From Sinonovacula constricta (taxonomy: Eukaryota > Mollusca > Bivalvia > Cardiida > Solecurtidae), in NCBI GenBank assembly GCA_007844125.1, contig CM017567.1:6799083-6863082 (forward strand): a stretch of 64,000 bases of DNA, in the 5' to 3' direction. Position 1 is the stretch's first letter. Each line of letters starts with the position of its first letter. Below the pieces are notes generated by a model. That model saw only the letters and a program-made list of their open reading frames with translations, did not search any database and was not told the origin of the DNA. Positions 28,331-38,974 of this stretch are shown here, piece by piece. The translations under genes were made by a program, and so were the position numbers.

Positions 28331-28350
28331 GGGAGGGAGGGAGGGAGGGA
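28105..28350. repeat. GA-rich microsatellite
   Basis: Interrupted GAGA/GACAGA tract with an internal duplicated segment (ATATATA-AGA-ACA-AAGACACAAATAGTGAGTGA, seen twice), then about 33 uninterrupted GA units (28260-28326) and a GGGA run. Open frames are Arg-Glu or Ser-Leu artefacts. Confidence 0.95.
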
Positions 28351-28429
28351 AGAGATAACGGGCGGGGGCGAGAGCGATTCTAGCTGGTTGTTAAAAGGAA
28401 CGATAAATAACAAAGTCGTTATTTTAAAA

Positions 28430-29060
28430 GTGGCATCCGACAGTTTTCCTATATTAAAAGTATGAAATAAAATCTCACCATCTCACCATTATTTGGGGGA
28501 ATTGGGGAATTGGGGTATAATTTTACAAAACCCCAGATATTAATAAAAGTAAAGACGACTTTGAACACTATCTAAATGGTAAAACGGTATAAATTATGAA
28601 AAAAATCGCTTTAAATGTGTGCTTTTTTCTGTTGTTTTTTTCTGGGTTTTTTTCTGTTTTTGTTTTGTTTGTTTTTTTCTGTTTTTTTTGTTTGTTTTGT
28701 TTTTTAAATCTTAAAAAAGCAAGATGGGGATTCCTGTTAAAAACATCGAAGTCAGAGCAGATTACCCAGTTGATGATATAACGGGATCGGAAAAGTAAGT
28801 AGTCATGTAGTTTTCTTAGTTTAAATATAGCTAACCAGCGCAGTGCGGCTCAGATAGGAAATACATGCCTTTAATGACAAGTGGAGTGTTATGCTTCACT
28901 TTTCACATAGTGGCAGGACATCAATAAGCAGCATGGTTCGGGATCTATTCCGGCAACAATTATGTATGTGGTTGTTTGACATGGAAAGAGTGGCCCAAAC
29001 TCTCTGGTACCGCTTATAATGTATAGTCTGATGTCCTTCGGAAAGTCCAATAAATCTTTA
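28430..29060 (+). repeat. Dispersed repeat family, copy C
   Basis: Matches copy A (14870-15330) in order over about 300 bp: GACGACTTTGAAC, AAATCGCTTTAAAT, GTAGTTTTCTTAGTTTAAA, ATAGCTAAC, GGAAATACATG, GGACATCAATAAGCAGCAT and TATGTGGTTG. Its beginning (ATCCGACAGTTTT) matches motifs in the 25.0 and 53.2 kb copies. The T-rich block 28600-28705 appears to be an insertion absent from copy A. Confidence 0.65.
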
Positions 29061-32000
29061 GATAATTTACAGCTGTTACGCTGGTTCGTTGAAATCATTA
29101 CCTCGCATTTTATATTATTACACAAACATCAACAGAAAAAGTGAAACGAACAAACAACGTGACTGTGCATAGAAAACGTTCTGCGATAAATTAACACTTT
29201 CGAGAAGTATAAATTAGATCCGATTCGTGGCTTTATCTTACAACAGTCAAATAACATTTGATTCCATTGGGTAAGGTTTCATGCTGTTAACTAAATATAT
29301 AAGTTGCAATTTCGGGCGGTAATGTTCATTTTGTTATATAAACACGCATTTGGGCGGATAGAAAGCATATAAAATGTTTAGCGATCACAGAAAACATTTA
29401 AAACATGTGTTTCGGCTTAAGTAGAACGTAACATTCAACATCATAAACTTAAACATGTATTCAGAACTGCGGATAATTGTGACAAATGAAACATATTATT
29501 AAATAATCCCATTGGTATGTGCTTTGTAATATTTATTTGCAATTTGGCTACTTGTTTAAGTACCCAGTCAGTTCTGCTGCCGGCCACATTTATATATCGT
29601 CTTAACTTGCATATTTGTACCGATGTCTAGTTCTTGTTACAATGATGTCATAATTGTAATTTGCATAGGAACGTGTCGTGTTTTCTTTAAGAAGGTACGC
29701 AGAACTATCGTATCACCACAGGCCATCAGTCAGGCTTCCTCAGTCATTTTAAAATCCACCATAACAAAAAGTGTCAAACACACCACTTGAGCTATCAAGC
29801 CTACGCATTGTTAATGTGGAACTGGTAAGACATTTCGTAACTTTTGTTTTACAATAACGTCTCTACGTGAAATTTTTTAACTCTCTTGTACACTGGTGTC
29901 CATGGCAATATTTGCTCTTGGCAGGCAACAGGCTTTCCAGTAATTTTTCCTTAAAATGTCATCGCAAAGAAGCTTGACCGTCGATAGTGAAGGACACAGT
30001 ATACATCTATCAACATATATTGGAACGCACATTGCATTTAAACTGGTACTCTTTATTGCTAAAAAGAGAGCTTTTCCGAAACGGATTGTAACATTATTGC
30101 TAGAAAATAAAAGCATGGTATATGACGTTTCAGAATCAAATATGAACGTACGAATAAGATAAGAAGGGTGAATATACTTGTAGTATCTTTCAGTGATTGT
30201 TTTTTTTTCTTGGTTTTGTGTACTGAACAGAAAATTACAACTTAAGATTTGTCTCGTACTTATTAAAATAAACATTTGTTCTTATATTAAACTATTTATG
30301 GAGCTTAGTTGTCGAAACATCACATTGTGAAATGCAATAAGAACGTCTTAAGAAGAGGAATCTTTACAGCAATACAAGAGTTGATCTCTTGTTCTTGATT
30401 GTAAGCATTGTTGAGAAATTTCCATTAACCCTGAACACATTTCCTTAGAAAAACACGCTGATGAAGACTTAAATTTAAATGTTACACGTATATCGATATA
30501 AACCAGCAAAGACAACAGTATGTTGTTTTTATCCTTCGAAGGCTTCATTCTAACGTTACACTTTATTTACTGGGTTAGACTGTGTTTCCTTGTTGTTGTC
30601 AAACAAAAAAGAAAGAAGCGCAGTAAACATTTATAGACAATTTCAATAATAACGTTTAAGCTTGTCAATGGTGTAAAAAACTTATCGCTATTTATGTTGA
30701 AAATGTGATAGAGATGGAAACGACATCTTAATGTTCTACTGTTGAAGCATTCGTCTACAGAAATAATTTCACGCGAGGTTAAAATGACATCTCCAGGAAA
30801 CATAGGGCCGTTAATTGGATCCAAGTATACCATCGGATGCGTATGTGACATAAAAAATTGTACGGTATTTTACCACAAGGGGTTTGATAGACTTACGGGT
30901 TTGGTGCGAATATTTCATTACAGAAATCAGATAGGCATTAAAACGAACGCTGCTCTATATAACATAATAATTTTATTTAGACTGAAGTCGCGTGCTCCAG
31001 GGAAAATGAAATATTTTTAAGCAATTAACTTTTGTTTAATTGTTGTGCTCCGATGTAATCAGTTTATGTGTATCGGCATATCAAAACAAACAACAGTAGT
31101 TTTAAGTATTTGAACCAATATGCATGTTTCCATAAGTAAATTATTAAATAAATTCAGTTCTATGAGCTCTATTGCAACAAATTAACCAAGAAAGTCTATG
31201 TGTGCCACAGTTTTCTATGCAAATGCATCTGACCGTAATCATGATATCATGTCACCATTTAAGAAAACAGCTATTTATAAATGTTTAACAGAATGAATAA
31301 ACCTTATTAATGTAAATGAACATTATTACCAAACTGTAACAGAATCTTTAAATTAGTATCAAGACAAAAAATGTCATATTGGTGCAGAACGACGCAAAGT
31401 ATTTTGGAATGACATAAGCACCTAGATAAGGCAACACTTAGCTTAACAATGTAAATACAACGATACCATTCATTTTATCATCGGTTCTTAAGATCCTGAA
31501 ATTATTATTTAAGAAATAACTTTTGCAAACATTCGCTTATATAAAAGTAATGAAACGCTCGAGAAATATATTTTTTTCTACAAGTACAAGAGAATGAACC
31601 AATACTGACAATATAAATTTAACATTGACTTAGCAATTTAAAAGATACCGTTCCTTATTTCCCTATCACATACCACATACAAATGCATTTAAACGCACCA
31701 GAACCTAGCCGTTCTCATTTTATATTTAATTAAATAAGATACATGACAAGCTTTACTTTTTTGCTTCAGTTCAAAGATGGATTTCGAGCGAACTCAAATC
31801 CATGTACATCAATAGTAGTTAAAACAAGAAATATCTTTGAAAATTATGCACCCTTGGAGAGACATTAAGATAACAAAATTTGTTGATCTTATATCAGAAA
31901 ATGAGCATTTTAAAACATCAACATCAAAAGATTATGTATTTTGACACCAGTTGCTCGCTTTTTGACATCTCTTTAGTTAAAGCTTCTAACTTAATAAACG

Positions 32001-34760
32001 CACACGTAATCAAGTGCTGTTTAATGCATTAAGCACGCCAATACTCTAAGGAATTAATATTCAATTAATACTCAAGTATTTATGAACATACCTTTTCATA
32101 GAATGTTACGCCCGCGGGGACGTTTAATAGAAACAATTAAATTCATGGCGTTTTCTTTGATTTATACCATTTTGAGTCGCTCTGGTATTTATTCGGACTG
32201 GCCTTGCATCAGTATTTGTTAACTAAGTCCAAAGTGAGGTTAGACGGCTACGCAAAAAATGTATATGGGAATTTACCGGCATTCAATGGAAAATGAAAAA
32301 ATAAAATTTGTCTCTAGTAAAATATATTCGGGATGCATCTATAATCAGTGTGTTTTAGACGACGTCGGTTTCCCTCTGTCTTGGATACGTTAGAGTGCAC
32401 AAAAAAGTAAACACGTATTTATTTAGATTGTTGATCTAGTATTAAAAGAGAATCGTATATCCTTGACAAAAGGGAGAAGTTTGCTGTCTTCTATACAGAA
32501 TAGGCAACATTGTGGACATGTTATCGTGTTATAAGACGGTAACTTGGCACCCTGGTTCAAACGAGCATAGAGCAGGCGATTACTTAACGCGAAATGCGTC
32601 TAATGCTTCGACCATTTTAGACCACCAATAAAATCGTCGGTTCAAAGGAAATGTGTGCCAGACTCTCATAATAGAAGTTGCACCGGAACGCATCGAATGA
32701 TTGCAGACGATTTCTTGTCATTAGTTAAACACGTTTAGGTGCTAGTCAACTATTGAAATACAGCATTAACTTGGCGTGCTTAGAGTTTTTAAAGAAGTGT
32801 GATGTACCTTAAATATTTAAATGAGAAAAAAGCAAATACACAAAAACAAAAAGCAAAACAACAGCATCATATTTAGATCTATCGGCAACACATCTTCAAA
32901 ATCAACAGAAAACGTATCAATCTGGGACCAGTGTTATTACAAATATACGTTTATTACGAACTATTTTTGAAAGAGATGAAAGTTTTGTGCAATATCTGGA
33001 ATATAGCAGTTTTGCGATCAGTTCTCTAACTGCAAAGGCTGTGTGTCTTCATAACATCATCAAATTATTTCATTTCATTTCATGTTTTGTTATTTGGTAT
33101 AAAAACTGCAACATTATCTACCATATACTCGTTATTGACTAATTTCAATCTTGCGAAAGAAATAATTATGACCAAAGTAAATAAAGACTACATTAGTTGT
33201 AAAACTTGGTTTATAGACACTCGTAATTTTGCATAAATGAGAATTTGACACCATTGAACTATTTTCTGTTATAACTTGAAGTTATATAAAGACTAAATAG
33301 GCCGTTACCATTTCATTAATGTATAACATATTTGTGATAGAAACCAAACTGGGACCGTACTTTTCATTGGAAAGTAACTGGCGGACAAAGCGATCATCAT
33401 AAGGTTTATATAGTTTACAATAGTGCAACGGAGTCTCCATAATGGGAGAGGAATTAACGGGCATGTTGCTGATAAAAGATGCTTGAGTTACTAAACATGT
33501 TTTAAAACTATTCGCAAAATATGCATCACATATTCTAATCAAAAATGCATTTTACATCCAACATTGAATATATCATCCAATAGATTAATAAAAATAATAG
33601 GAATGCATAATATATGATGGGATTTATTTATTTGTTGAAAATGGATGTTTCATGGAATCACGGGCTCTATATGTATGAAGTTCTTCTTTCTTTAAAATAT
33701 TCTCAGCAGGTGAACATCATGACGGTGATGAAACTGCAGAACGACGTTGTTGACAGAACCTTGTAAGATTTTGTAAAATGTGAGTGTGGAATTTTAGTGT
33801 GGTGTAAAGCAATATGCTTGTTTTAATGATGCACAAACCAGTTATTTTAGTATCCCATATGATATCTTTTAGGGCACAAAACGAGACTCGTAAGCCTTTG
33901 ATGTATCCGAAGAAATGAGAGACGTAAACCATTTTCATGTCCTATCATAATCATATACCAAACAACCTTTACACCCTTGTTCTTATCGGTTTCGTTTATT
34001 TTAAGTTTTCAAAGAAATCTTTTTATCACCGCAGACGAGTTCTTATCATGTGTTTCTTTACGCGACTATTGCAGGAAATGCGTTTGAGCAACCTTGGGCA
34101 TTGTATCGATTTGCATTTATTGTTGCCTCTGTTGTCTTGACAGCTGCTATTCGGCTCGATGGAGAATAATTGTCGGACAGTGTTAACAACAGCTGCTTGT
34201 GTGTATAAAGTAATATTAGGAGTCGTAGTAGTAGAGGTATTGCATAAAGTATATTGATTCAATCGTCGAACTTATGAAACGGAAAATACGTCAGGCTAAT
34301 TTAAGTAATTATAATTTGTGCAAAAGAATCACAAACGTGTTGTTACCTTGTTATCCTCTAGTCAAAGTGCCTCTCATGTATAAACAATGTGCTTTCTTAT
34401 AAAACAACAACAACAAAAAGTCCTACTACATGTTAAAAGTGTGTATGTTTTCATCAAGATGGTGACACTTCAGTATACGTCTGTGTCAGGTCTTCGTTTT
34501 TGAAGATGCCGAAGATATTTTCCTTTTAATTTGTTTTCTATTGAACTGAATAATTCAAATATGTAGAAAAAGAAAAAAAGAAAAATGAAGTAAAAGCAAT
34601 TATGTAAAAATACAATACTCGGTTGTTTTAGGACTTATACGGGCAGTGAAAGCGTGTCTAGATAACAACGCAATGTTTAATATGCCAACAATGACAGTAA
34701 CTGTGGTGTGGAAACAATATAAAGTCATTATCTTATCACTTGACGAAATAGGAATATACG
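29061..34760. other. Gene-poor stretch
   Basis: Several open frames of 70-130 codons (for example 29877-30275 minus, 30567-30851 minus, 33282-33542 minus) have no recognisable domain, no conserved motif and no consistent splice-site flanks, and overlapping frames on the opposite strand are equally open. I see no supported gene. Confidence 0.5.
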
Positions 34761-34764
34761 ATAT

Positions 34765-34848
34765 GTGTGCATGTATGTATTTATATATGCATGTATGTAT
34801 GTATGCATGTATGTATGCATGTGTGTGTATGTATGTATGTATGTATGT

Positions 34849-34893
<45 letters not shown>

Positions 34894-34955
34894 TATGTGC
34901 GTATGTGCGCATGTGTGCTTGTGTGTTTGTGTGTCTGTCTGTCTGTCTGACTGAC

Positions 34956-35000
<45 letters not shown>

Positions 35001-35170
35001 TTCTGTCTGTAATGTCTGTAATGTCTGAAATGTATGTATGTAAGGTATGTATGTAAGGTATGTATGTATGTATGTATGTATGTATGTATGCATGCATGCA
35101 TGTATGCATGTATGCATGCATGCATGTATGCATGCATGCATGTATGCATGTATGCATGTATGCATGTATG

Positions 35171-35201
<31 letters not shown>

Positions 35202-35280
35202 GTATGTATGTATGTAGGTAGGTAGGTAGGTAGATAGGTATGTATGAGTGTGTGTGTGTATGAGTGTGTGTGTTTGTATA
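34765..35280. repeat. Compound TATG/GT/GTCT microsatellite
   Basis: TATG/CATG repeats (34765-34850) lead into (GT)n (34856-34886), TGCG variants, about 18 GTCT units (34930-35008), an ATGTCTGTA transition, and a second long TATG/CATG block (35033-35215) followed by TAGG units and TGTG. Open frames on both strands (up to 209 codons) are repeat artefacts. Confidence 0.97.
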
Positions 35281-35612
35281 TTAATTCTCAAAAGGTATTC
35301 TATTTTAACATCAGGACACAAAAGGTAGACTAGTACAAAAACTTTAAGAAACGGCATATAAAGGAATTCCAGGCTGCTACGTTTCCGAAAACATCACGAT
35401 CACAGCAAGCATGTGAAAGAGAATATAACAAGTGAAAAATGAAGAAAAGAACAACAATTAATTGAGCAAGTCGACAAAAAAGTGAATTCTTCATAGTTAA
35501 AATTACATGTGCAACTGCTGTCATAGTAAGAAAGATAAATGTACACGTTCATCGAAATTGATGTAAAACTATGGAAGAAATGGGTTGGACAACGTTTGAA
35601 TGTCTGACATAC

Positions 35613-35750
35613 CGTTAAAAATATGCAATATATCAGGTGCACAGGTTCACACAGTACTGACGATAGTTTGGTAGTTTCACCAACACTGACAAGAAAATAT
35701 AGGAAAAGAAGCCCAGACAAAATTGCGTTCAGGGATGGCAACCACAACAT
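35613..35750 (-). CDS. Candidate signal-peptide exon (weak)
   Basis: A minus-strand ATG at 35750 opens a 46-codon segment starting MLWLPSLNAILSGLLFLYFL, which has the hydrophobic core of a signal peptide with a plausible cleavage region after VSVG. It ends exactly at a good splice donor, ACG|GTATGTC (donor read on the minus strand at 35612), in phase 0. The open frame continues past the donor with less protein-like sequence. No downstream exon was identified on the minus strand before the (TATG)n array. Unrecognised; could be chance. Confidence 0.2.
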
Positions 35751-36763
35751 AGTTAAGAAGAGAGCAATTGTGTCACTGTATCGTTAATATGATTACCGTC
35801 GATATAAAATACAAGTGAGCAAGAAAAACGACCACAATGGTTTTAACATTTTTGATAGATAATCTCACAAACTTATGTGGACAAACAGTTTTAAATTGAC
35901 CCATGAGTTTTGAACTGACAAAAAGGCTTTAAAAAAAGTAAAACTACAGTGCCAAGTATGGAAAATGGCCATGCACCCCCACCCCACCCCTCAGTCAAAA
36001 AAAGCAGAGGCTTAATTGTGTCCATGGATGGACCTGAAATATCATGAAAAGGGCCAGTATACGCGCAGTTTACATCGTTTCGATAATAACAGGTACACAG
36101 GTTACTTTGGTACTTATATGGACAAACAGACGGACAACCAGAATGCAGAGCCCTCTTCACAATTCTTCGTCTCGTCGGATTAAAATAGCGTCAACATGTA
36201 TTTAACACATATGCAGAATCTGAACAATTAAACTCATGTATTTCAGAGGACAGGTGAGGGTGATTAATGTCCATTTTACATTTTACTATTGCAAACCGTC
36301 GATTGCATTTTATTAACTTTATCGGTTTCTATAATATACGCTAAAATTTAGGAAAGAAGTATATTTGTGCAGGAAATCAGTTTCTTACGCAGTTTAAGAC
36401 AGAATGTAGAAATGTGGGCGGGTGATTCAAGATGTAATTAAGATGTCTGTTCCTATGGCATGGCCGTATTTGGTGTGAAACTTTAGAACCATTGGGAAAG
36501 GATAAAACGTGTTTATATTTCAGTTTTTTTTGTATTTAATGAAGAAAATGCGCTGCCTATGCAGTCTTGGGCGGTCTATTGGCCTGTTATTATTTTGTCC
36601 CTGTAGTCTTGGAATATATTTCCTTCTGTCGTATGTCTCAGTGGAGAGTAATTGCCGGCAGCGGTGCTGACAGCTTTCTGACAAGGTTTATATACAGGAC
36701 AATAATTCTTGTTGTATCACACACAACGCTTGAAAAATTGGTTTAAATAAGGGGTGTAAATCG
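35751..36763. other. Non-coding stretch
   Basis: No supported gene. The 35960-36140 part, with a C-rich run and ACAGACGGACAACC, resembles short non-autonomous repeats common in mollusc genomes, but ends were not defined. Confidence 0.4.
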
Positions 36764-36840
36764 AATCTGAAAACGATATTCGAATATTCGTTACATGTAT
36801 TCGAATCATATTCGAATATTCGGAACGAATTTAAATCATC
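36764..36840. repeat. TTCGAATATTCG cluster, possible hAT-like end
   Basis: Begins AGGGGTGTAAATCGAA, a hAT-like terminal motif, and carries four closely spaced ATTCGAAT-type palindromes. Two further TATTCGAA motifs occur at 37631-37660, but no clean inverted counterpart of the terminal motif was found there. Probably part of a decayed DNA transposon. Confidence 0.35.
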
Positions 36841-37259
36841 GAGGCACATAACATGACAATTTTTCATTACGTTTAGTGTGTTTAGTTTAAAGGGTTGTCT
36901 CTTTACTCGGCCAGCGGTAATTTGCAAGAGAATAATGTCAATGAAGAGTCTAGTAAATTTGTGAACAAGGCCATTGTTCCTAAACAATTATAATTATAAT
37001 TATTATAAATATTATTAGTTATTCTTCTGATTATTATTAATCTCCTTCTTCTTCTTCTTATTATTATTATTTTATTATTATTTATATTCTTATGACAAAC
37101 ATATACAGTAACCAATCAATGTTAAGATAACTTGGAAAGCCTTGTATAATTTACGCATTATAAATTAGTCACCTTAAACTTATGTGTCTTTTTGCTACGG
37201 GTTGTGTTTAGTATAATAACATTTACAGTTTAAAGACATGTTGCGTACATAATCGTACA
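36841..37259. other. Spacer with TTA/TTC-rich tract
   Basis: AT-rich sequence including a TTA/TTC microsatellite-like tract at about 37017-37085. No gene recognised. Confidence 0.4.
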
Positions 37260-37342
37260 CCAAACGGGGCTCGAACCCACGCGGTGAGAGACTTAGCAGT
37301 CAGAGGAGCTACAAATCGGCGACACTGCCACTACGTCACCTG
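37260..37342 (-). mobile_element. tRNA-Ser-derived SINE head
   Basis: Read on the minus strand it contains an A box TGACGTAGTGG (37338 downward), a GACTGCTAAGTC segment matching the tRNA-Ser(GCT) anticodon arm, a TCTCACCGCG variable-arm-like segment, and a B box GGGTTCGAGCCC (37278-37267). Both internal RNA polymerase III promoter boxes are present. It is not a functional tRNA: the D-arm to anticodon distance is too long and the 5' and 3' ends do not pair as an acceptor stem. Confidence 0.7.
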
Positions 37343-37639
37343 TGAATAACAATAAAAATATGTATATTTATGTTTTTGTTATTCGGAGAGAACATATTAA
37401 AACCACAGAACAGAAATTCGCGGTATAACATACGTTGTTGAATACAGGGATGAGCGTTAACCTAATGGCAATTCGTCACCAGGAGACATGACCCACCCGC
37501 CTCTATCCTAACGCAAGCGTAATCACATATCGCCAGTGTCTTAAGACGTTTGGAAACAATACGATCAACTGAAGAAATATCATTTCAATTTTACTTCAAA
37601 CTTAACAAAAGTAAAATAAGAATGACAAAATATTCGAAT

Positions 37640-38290
37640 CCCAAGATCTATATTCGAATAGCGACACAAATGCCTAATATACAAGCCAATTGCGTGACAT
37701 CTGGGAAATTGTGCTGAATAGTAAAGTGTCACCCACAAATGCTTAAATGACAAGGCAACCGAGCGATGTTGCAGAAATGGTGTTGAATAGAATATGCACA
37801 AAAACGACACCCACAAATGCTTTACAGACAAGCCAAACGTGCGACGTTCGACAGACTTTACTGAATAAAATATGCACAGAAAAGGCACACACAAATTCTT
37901 AAGTGACAAGGCAATCGCGCGGCATTTAAGACATCGTGTTGGATAGGATAGGTACAAAAAGGGCACTCACTAATGCTTAATATGCAAGTCGATTGCGTGA
38001 CATTTAAGAAATTGTGTTAAATAGTATATGCATAGAAAAAGCACATACAACTGCTAAACATACAAGCCAATTGCGTGATATGTGAGAAATTGTGCTGAGC
38101 AGAATATGCACAGAAAAGGAACATACACATGCTTTGCAGAAAACGCGCAAAGTTCGACAAACTTTGTTGAACAGAATATGCGCAAAAGGGGCACGCATAG
38201 TTATTTGCTTAATAGTCAAGCCAATCACGAAACGTATGGCAAATTGTGTTGAATAGATGCATGTATATGGAAAAATTAACCAAACTTTAT
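37640..38290. repeat. Degenerate ~78-bp tandem array, ~8 copies
   Basis: The landmark CACAAATGCTTA recurs at about 37665, 37734, 37812, 37889, 37967, 38046, 38125 and 38200, so most units are 77-82 bp. Other landmarks repeat in order: CAAGCCAATTGCGTGACAT, GAAATTGTGTTGAATAG, ATATGCACAGAAAA. Seventy-eight bp is 26 codons, and minus-strand frames at 37580-37966 and 38004-38414 show a 26-residue periodicity (FLCIFYS...LSVKHLW). All units are diverged and the two frames differ in register. It may be an old satellite or a decayed repeat-protein exon. Confidence 0.75.
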
Positions 38291-38945
38291 TTGCATGTAA
38301 TTGCTTAATGAACAAAATGAAGCACCACCAGCGGTAGGCGTCGAAGTATCGACCGTATTGTACAGCAAACTGTTGAGTTTCTACTTGTAGACAAAAGCAG
38401 GTACGATATACCATTGTCGCAGAATTGTAACCAAACTTAGCTTTGTTTGTTTTTAATAAGGTGTCAGATTGTGTGATGGTGTGTGTAGTTTGTCTGACAG
38501 GGTGTGTCTGATTTGTGTCTGCTTCAGAGTTTCGTTGTGCATGTGAGAAGTGCGAGTCAGTTCAGCTCGGTTCCTGATGAGAGTCACATGGTTGACGGGC
38601 GTGTGTTTGGAGCTTTGTTGGTCGACCACATCGCTGCTCAGCGAAAGTTTAAATATCAAAAATGCAAACGTTTTGATACAATAGTCACATCGGGACTAAT
38701 AAGCCAACATATAGAAGAGAGAGGAAGTCACATCATTGACACAGGTGTGTAGTTCTTTTTTGTTGTGGGCCACATCGCTGGTCAAAAGATAGAAAAGTGT
38801 CCATCCTGACAAAAGGACAAAATGCTTAGCGAAAGAGTCGCACTATGATAAAAATATTAGACATAAGAAAGCAATCCCCATGATTATTGAGATCCAGCCA
38901 GGGAATACAGAAGGGTATTAGTAGATCTATAATAGATCCAGACTG
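38291..38945. other. Non-coding spacer
   Basis: Contains open frames of up to 82 codons on opposite strands of the same DNA, none recognisable. Confidence 0.4.
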
Positions 38946-38974
38946 GAGGGGGGGGGGGGGGGGGCCCCCCCCCA
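38946..38974. repeat. G-homopolymer abutting C-homopolymer
   Basis: About 20 G residues are followed directly by about 10 C residues, a near-perfect G/C inverted repeat. Such tracts are prone to sequencing and assembly error and can form quadruplex or hairpin structures. Confidence 0.9.

Noticed and set aside
28051..28465. Ser-Leu and Arg-Glu rich frames
   Set aside because: GA microsatellite artefacts.
34600..35357. Frames up to 209 residues on both strands (His/Thr or Cys/Val periodic)
   Set aside because: Microsatellite artefacts of TATG, GT and GTCT repeats.
37260..37342. Functional tRNA-Ser gene
   Set aside because: Boxes A and B are present, but the D-arm to anticodon spacing is too long and the acceptor ends do not pair; a SINE head explains it.
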